The position numbers were made by a program, and so were the translations under genes. DNA of 64,000 bases, from NCBI GenBank assembly GCA_026129685.1, contig JAHCHO010000009.1, forward strand, positions 1-64,000, given 5' to 3'. Source of the DNA: Fimbriimonadaceae bacterium. Its GTDB lineage: Bacteria; Armatimonadota; Fimbriimonadia; Fimbriimonadales; Fimbriimonadaceae. Each line of letters opens with the position of its first letter. Position 1 is the stretch's first letter. The notes under the pieces were generated by a model. That model saw only the letters and a program-made list of their open reading frames with translations. It ran no database searches and was not told the DNA's origin. Positions 61,024-64,000 of this stretch are shown here, one piece after another.

Positions 61024-61281
61024 CTACTTGCGGACGGGGTCGTTCATCTGCTTCGCGTAGCGGCGCATGAACTTCTCGACGCGGCCGGCGGTGTCCACCA
61101 GTTTCTTCTGGCCGGTGTAGAACGGGTGGCTGAAAGCGCTGATGTCGAGCCGGATCACGTAGTGGGTGACGCCGTCGATCTCGCGGGTCTCGTTGCCGTG
61201 ATGGGTCGAGACGCCCGTCCATTCATGGTCGCCGTCCACGAACAGGACGGGGTAATTCTGAGGGTGGATGCCGGTCTTCAT
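61024..61281 (-). CDS. rpmE: 50S ribosomal protein bL31, type B
   Basis: An 85-residue ribosomal protein. It begins [20 protein letters not shown] and ends with [21 protein letters not shown]. It lacks the zinc cysteines of type A and has the extended insertion of type B (bL31B), normally used when zinc is scarce. It has its own terminator. Confidence 0.92.
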   Translation of the reverse strand: MKTGIHPQNYPVLFVDGDHEWTGVSTHHGNETREIDGVTHYVIRLDISAFSHPFYTGQKKLVDTAGRVEKFMRRYAKQMNDPVRK

Positions 61282-61366
61282 GGTCGCGCTCGCAACGTCG
61301 ATTCCGACCGACGCGCAATCCGTAATGATGGCACAGCGGACTTCTCGGTGTCAAACGCCCAGGGTC

Positions 61367-61795
61367 TCAGCCGTCGATCAGCGCGATTCTGCGGGCGTGT
61401 CGCCCGCCGTCGAACGGCTCCTCCAACCAGGTGTCCACGATCTCGAGAGCGGTTTCGCGCGACATCATCCGCTCGCCCAGGGAGATCATGTTGGCGTCGT
61501 TGTGCCGGCGGGCCAGGGTGGCGGACTCGAGGTTCCAGCACACCGCGCACCGTATGCCGGGGATTCGGTTCGCGACGATCGCCTCTCCGTTCCCGGATCC
61601 TCCAAGGACCACGCCGCGGTCGCATTGGCCCGAGGCGACCGCCTTGGCGGCCGGACGGATGAACTCGGGGTAGTCGCACGCCTGGTTCGAGTCGGTCCCG
61701 TAGTCCACGACCTTGTGGCCAAGCCGTCGCAGTTGTTCGACGATGGCCCGCTTGTACTCGTACCCGGCATGGTCGGAGGCGACGGCGATACGCAT
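61367..61795 (-). CDS. rpiB: Ribose 5-phosphate isomerase B (RpiB)
   Basis: A 142-residue RpiB/LacAB-family isomerase of the pentose phosphate pathway. SDHAGYEYK, GGSGNGEAIVANR and RHNDANMISLG are present. The usual catalytic Cys of the CGTGIG loop is absent; the GNGE loop supplies Glu instead, as in mycobacterial RpiB. CACAAT ends 6 bases before the ATG. It could also act on allose phosphate. Confidence 0.9.
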   Translation of the reverse strand: MRIAVASDHAGYEYKRAIVEQLRRLGHKVVDYGTDSNQACDYPEFIRPAAKAVASGQCDRGVVLGGSGNGEAIVANRIPGIRCAVCWNLESATLARRHNDANMISLGERMMSRETALEIVDTWLEEPFDGGRHARRIALIDG

Positions 61796-61801
61796 CGTCC
61801 T

Positions 61802-61807
61802 ATTGTG
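61802..61807 (-). promoter_or_regulatory. -10 box of rpiB
   Basis: CACAAT on the - strand six bases before the ATG at 61795. Position matches other leaderless candidates; sequence match is moderate. Confidence 0.35.
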
Positions 61808-61844
61808 CCGGAACCTCCGACGTCGGAAACGAAACGAGGCCGAC

Positions 61845-62576
61845 CTACTTGGGCAAGGGCGCGACCCGGATGCTGCGGTAGGCGACGGGTCCGTGGTTTC
61901 CCTGGAACATCAGGGGGCCTTCGGCCTTCTCCTTGCCGTCCACCCCGCCCGGGGTCGGGCCTTTCATCTCGACGTTCTCATGGATCGTCGCGCCGTTAAG
62001 GATCACCTTCAGGAACTTGGCGTTGGCCGTCTTGTTGCCGTCCTTGTCGAACTTGGGGGCCTGGAAGTGAATTTCGTAAGTGTTCCACTCGCCGGGCGCG
62101 AGGTACTTCGGGTTCTTCGGCGGTTGCGCGCCATAGAGGGCGCCCATGTCGTTCGGAGCCGGGTTCGATTCCTTGCCCACCGAGTCGAACACCTGGATTT
62201 CGTACTCGCCCATCACGTAGATGCCGCTGTTCGAGCCCTTCGGGACCATCACGTCCAACCGGATGACGCAGTCACCGAAGACCGCCTCGCTGACGATGTC
62301 GCGGCTGGTGCCGTGCTCGACGATGTCGTTGATCAGGGCGCGGCCGCCCTCCTCGACGACCAGTTTGGCGGGGTTGGCGGGGTCGAGCGACGGGCGGCCG
62401 ACGCGCCACTTGTCGGCGGGGCCCGAATCGGCTTTGGTCTTCCAACCGGTCAGGTCGCGGCCGTTGAAGACGCGAGTTCCTCGATCCTGGCCACGGTTCG
62501 GGCGGTTCTGGTCGGTTTGCGCGGCGGCGAACGCGGCGAGCGCAACAAGGGCGACGAGGGTAGCGATCGGTTTCAT
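61845..62576 (-). CDS. DUF1080 (3-keto-disaccharide hydrolase domain) protein
   Basis: A 243-residue secreted protein (signal about 1-20) with the DUF1080 concanavalin-like fold: VFNGRDLTGWKTK, GSNSGIYVMGEYEIQVFDS and PGEWNTYEIHFQAPKFD. These are the main landmarks of the family, which includes 3-keto-glycoside hydrolases in Bacteroidetes and Planctomycetes. ATG at 62576 with a purine-rich AGAGG site. It is divergent from the DUF4127 gene. Confidence 0.88.
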   Translation of the reverse strand: MKPIATLVALVALAAFAAAQTDQNRPNRGQDRGTRVFNGRDLTGWKTKADSGPADKWRVGRPSLDPANPAKLVVEEGGRALINDIVEHGTSRDIVSEAVFGDCVIRLDVMVPKGSNSGIYVMGEYEIQVFDSVGKESNPAPNDMGALYGAQPPKNPKYLAPGEWNTYEIHFQAPKFDKDGNKTANAKFLKVILNGATIHENVEMKGPTPGGVDGKEKAEGPLMFQGNHGPVAYRSIRVAPLPK

Positions 62577-62687
62577 AGGGCGACCTCTGCGCCGGTGCGC
62601 CCGGCGTACAACGTCGCAGTTCGCCGGATGGGAGCCAAACCCCTTCTTCCGCCTCCTACGAGAGTCCAGTTCGCCGCCCCGAGTACA

Positions 62688-64000
62688 ATGACGTTCCGTT
62701 TGCACCCGCAAGCCCAATCCCTGGATCGCCTGATTCGTCCGCTCGCATTGCTGGGCGCAGTGTTCGCCGCCTCGCTGACGCAGGCGTCGCGCATCATCCT
62801 GGTGCCGCTCGACGACCGGCCGGCCTGCTCCCAGTTCGCCCAGATGATCGGGCGCATCGCGCAGATTCAGGTTCAAACGCCGCCGAAGGAGTACCTCGGC
62901 CACTTTACGACGCCCGGCGAGCCGGAGCGCATCCTCACCTGGCTCGAGTTGCAGGACCTTAGCGACGTGTCGGCCCTTGTCGCGAGCGTGGACATGGTGT
63001 GCTACGGGGGTCTGATCGCCTCTCGCGTCGGCGACGTGAGCGAGCAGAAGGCGATCGAACGTCTCGACCGGTTGGCGGCGATCCGAAAGCGCTACCCCAA
63101 CCTCTGGGTCTTCGCCTTCGGCGCGACGATGCGCCTGGCCCCGACGGGGCTGAAGTCGAACCGGGCCTGGCGCGACGATCTGGCCCGCCTGATGGAGTTG
63201 GAGTCCATGAAGACGGACGCGGGCAAGCCCGCCGTCTCCAAAGAAATCATCGCCCTTCGCCAGCGAGTGCCCGCCGGGCCCCAGCAGGCGTATCGCGACA
63301 CCCGTGCCCGAAACCATAGCGTCCAGCGCCACGCGATCCACATGGCGGTCTCGGGAGCCTTCGACTACGTCGTGATGGGCCAGGACGACGCGCGGGAGCA
63401 CGGCCCTCACAATGCCGAAACGCGCGCGCTGGTAGCGATGACGAAGCGGCTCGGCGTCGACGCGAAGGTCTACTTCTTCGAAGGGGTGGACCAGCTTTCG
63501 AGCCTACTGATCAGCCGGGTGATCGTGCGGCGCTCCGGTTGGCTGCCCCACGCCCGCATCGTCTACTCCGACGAGCGGCTCAAGACGCAACTCGCCCCCT
63601 ACGAGGCGAAGCCGATCGAACTGAGCCTGCGAGATCAGTTGCTGGCCAGCGGGGCGAGGGTCGCCGGTCCGAACGAACCCTACGACTACACCCTTTTCGT
63701 CAACGTGCCGAAGGCGCGTCCGGAATCGTTCCGGGCGTTCCTCGAGGAGATGAAACACGAGATCGACGAGGGCTTGCCGGTGGGCGTCGCCGACATCGAC
63801 CTCCAGTACAACGGAGCGGGCCGGAAAGAGGTCGTGGACGCGTTGCGCGACGGCGGTCGTCTCAGCCGCATTCTGTCGTACGCGGGCTGGAACACCGCCG
63901 GCAACACGATGGGCACCGCCATCCCCGCGTCCAACGTGTATCTGCTGGCCCGTCGGCAGAACCGAAGTCCCCTGTTGCGCGAGATCGCCCAGAACGAGTT
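62688..64000 (+). CDS. DUF4127 family protein, truncated by the window edge
   Basis: 437 codons are visible before the right edge. After a signal-like N-terminus (LALLGAVFAASLTQAS) it shows IILVPLDDRPACSQFAQMIG, VDMVCYGGLIASR, VVMGQDDAREHGPHNAE and, near the edge, AGWNTAGNTMGTAI, all DUF4127 landmarks. These proteins occur in Armatimonadota, Firmicutes and others, and are thought to act in carbohydrate or cell-wall related processes; the function is unproven. TACAAT (62684-62689) overlaps the ATG, so a TTG at 62700 may be the true leaderless start. Confidence 0.85.
   Translation, partial: MTFRLHPQAQSLDRLIRPLALLGAVFAASLTQASRIILVPLDDRPACSQFAQMIGRIAQIQVQTPPKEYLGHFTTPGEPERILTWLELQDLSDVSALVASVDMVCYGGLIASRVGDVSEQKAIERLDRLAAIRKRYPNLWVFAFGATMRLAPTGLKSNRAWRDDLARLMELESMKTDAGKPAVSKEIIALRQRVPAGPQQAYRDTRARNHSVQRHAIHMAVSGAFDYVVMGQDDAREHGPHNAETRALVAMTKRLGVDAKVYFFEGVDQLSSLLISRVIVRRSGWLPHARIVYSDERLKTQLAPYEAKPIELSLRDQLLASGARVAGPNEPYDYTLFVNVPKARPESFRAFLEEMKHEIDEGLPVGVADIDLQYNGAGRKEVVDALRDGGRLSRILSYAGWNTAGNTMGTAIPASNVYLLARRQNRSPLLREIAQNE

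Noticed and set aside
1-64000. CRISPR arrays, insertion sequences, rRNA genes
   Set aside because: No regular repeat-spacer array, transposase or rRNA segment was seen.

Overview
The window is high-GC bacterial chromosome, most likely from Armatimonadota (Fimbriimonadia-like). The best marker is the type IV pilin-like protein at 42031-42813, whose N-terminus runs into LFPVFAQAKESARK, the form seen in that phylum. PEP-CTERM, DUF1080, DUF4127, GH44 and GH31 proteins agree. This is inference from protein style; no rRNA gene is present to test it.

Bases 1-18,634 look like an accessory nitrogen-oxide/molybdenum island. On the + strand: an NnrS-like membrane protein, a Crp/Fnr regulator and a hemerythrin (overlapping genes), then moaA, a frameshifted moaC-mogA fusion, an internally deleted moeA, moaD, a moaE-moeB-rhodanese fusion, a TauE/SafE carrier and a PEP-CTERM protease. 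Two copies of TATGAC-N4-GTCATA lie before nnrS and before moaA and probably bind the Crp/Fnr protein. On the - strand, one tightly overlapping operon encodes an Fe-S Rrf2 regulator, a Tat-exported molybdopterin catalytic subunit, an unnamed 95-residue protein, an NarH-like Fe-S subunit, a TorD-like chaperone, a heme b subunit and a membrane protein. The + genes would supply cofactor and NO defence for this oxidoreductase (nitrate is the likeliest substrate). The region ends at 18589-18634 in a 3' half of a tRNA-Thr(GGT) gene starting at the anticodon loop, a typical integrase scar.

From 18.7 to 64 kb the content is mostly housekeeping and carbohydrate or amino acid metabolism: an AraC/response regulator pair, ksgA beside a 3D-domain protein, dapB, GH31 and GH44 enzymes, a CzcCBA-type metal efflux operon, a YchF-like ATPase, nadA, hslU, a CoA-transferase/GNAT fusion, mntR, an ABC-2 permease, an MFS carrier, rplI, an MCE protein, a toxin-antitoxin pair, and an operon joining a three-subunit hydroxyproline dehydrogenase-like complex and a DapA-like aldolase to glycolate oxidase (glcDEF). 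It closes with rpmE, rpiB, a DUF1080 protein and a truncated DUF4127 gene.

Most notable: (1) a 58-codon two-helix membrane protein (39641-39817) whose frame continues through an in-frame UGA followed by a hairpin fitting the bacterial SECIS layout, so a candidate selenoprotein; (2) the tRNA-half island boundary; (3) the operator pair tying nnrS to Moco synthesis; (4) damaged or rearranged Moco genes; (5) repeated placement of TANNNT -10 boxes 4-8 nt before start codons, pointing to widespread leaderless mRNAs.
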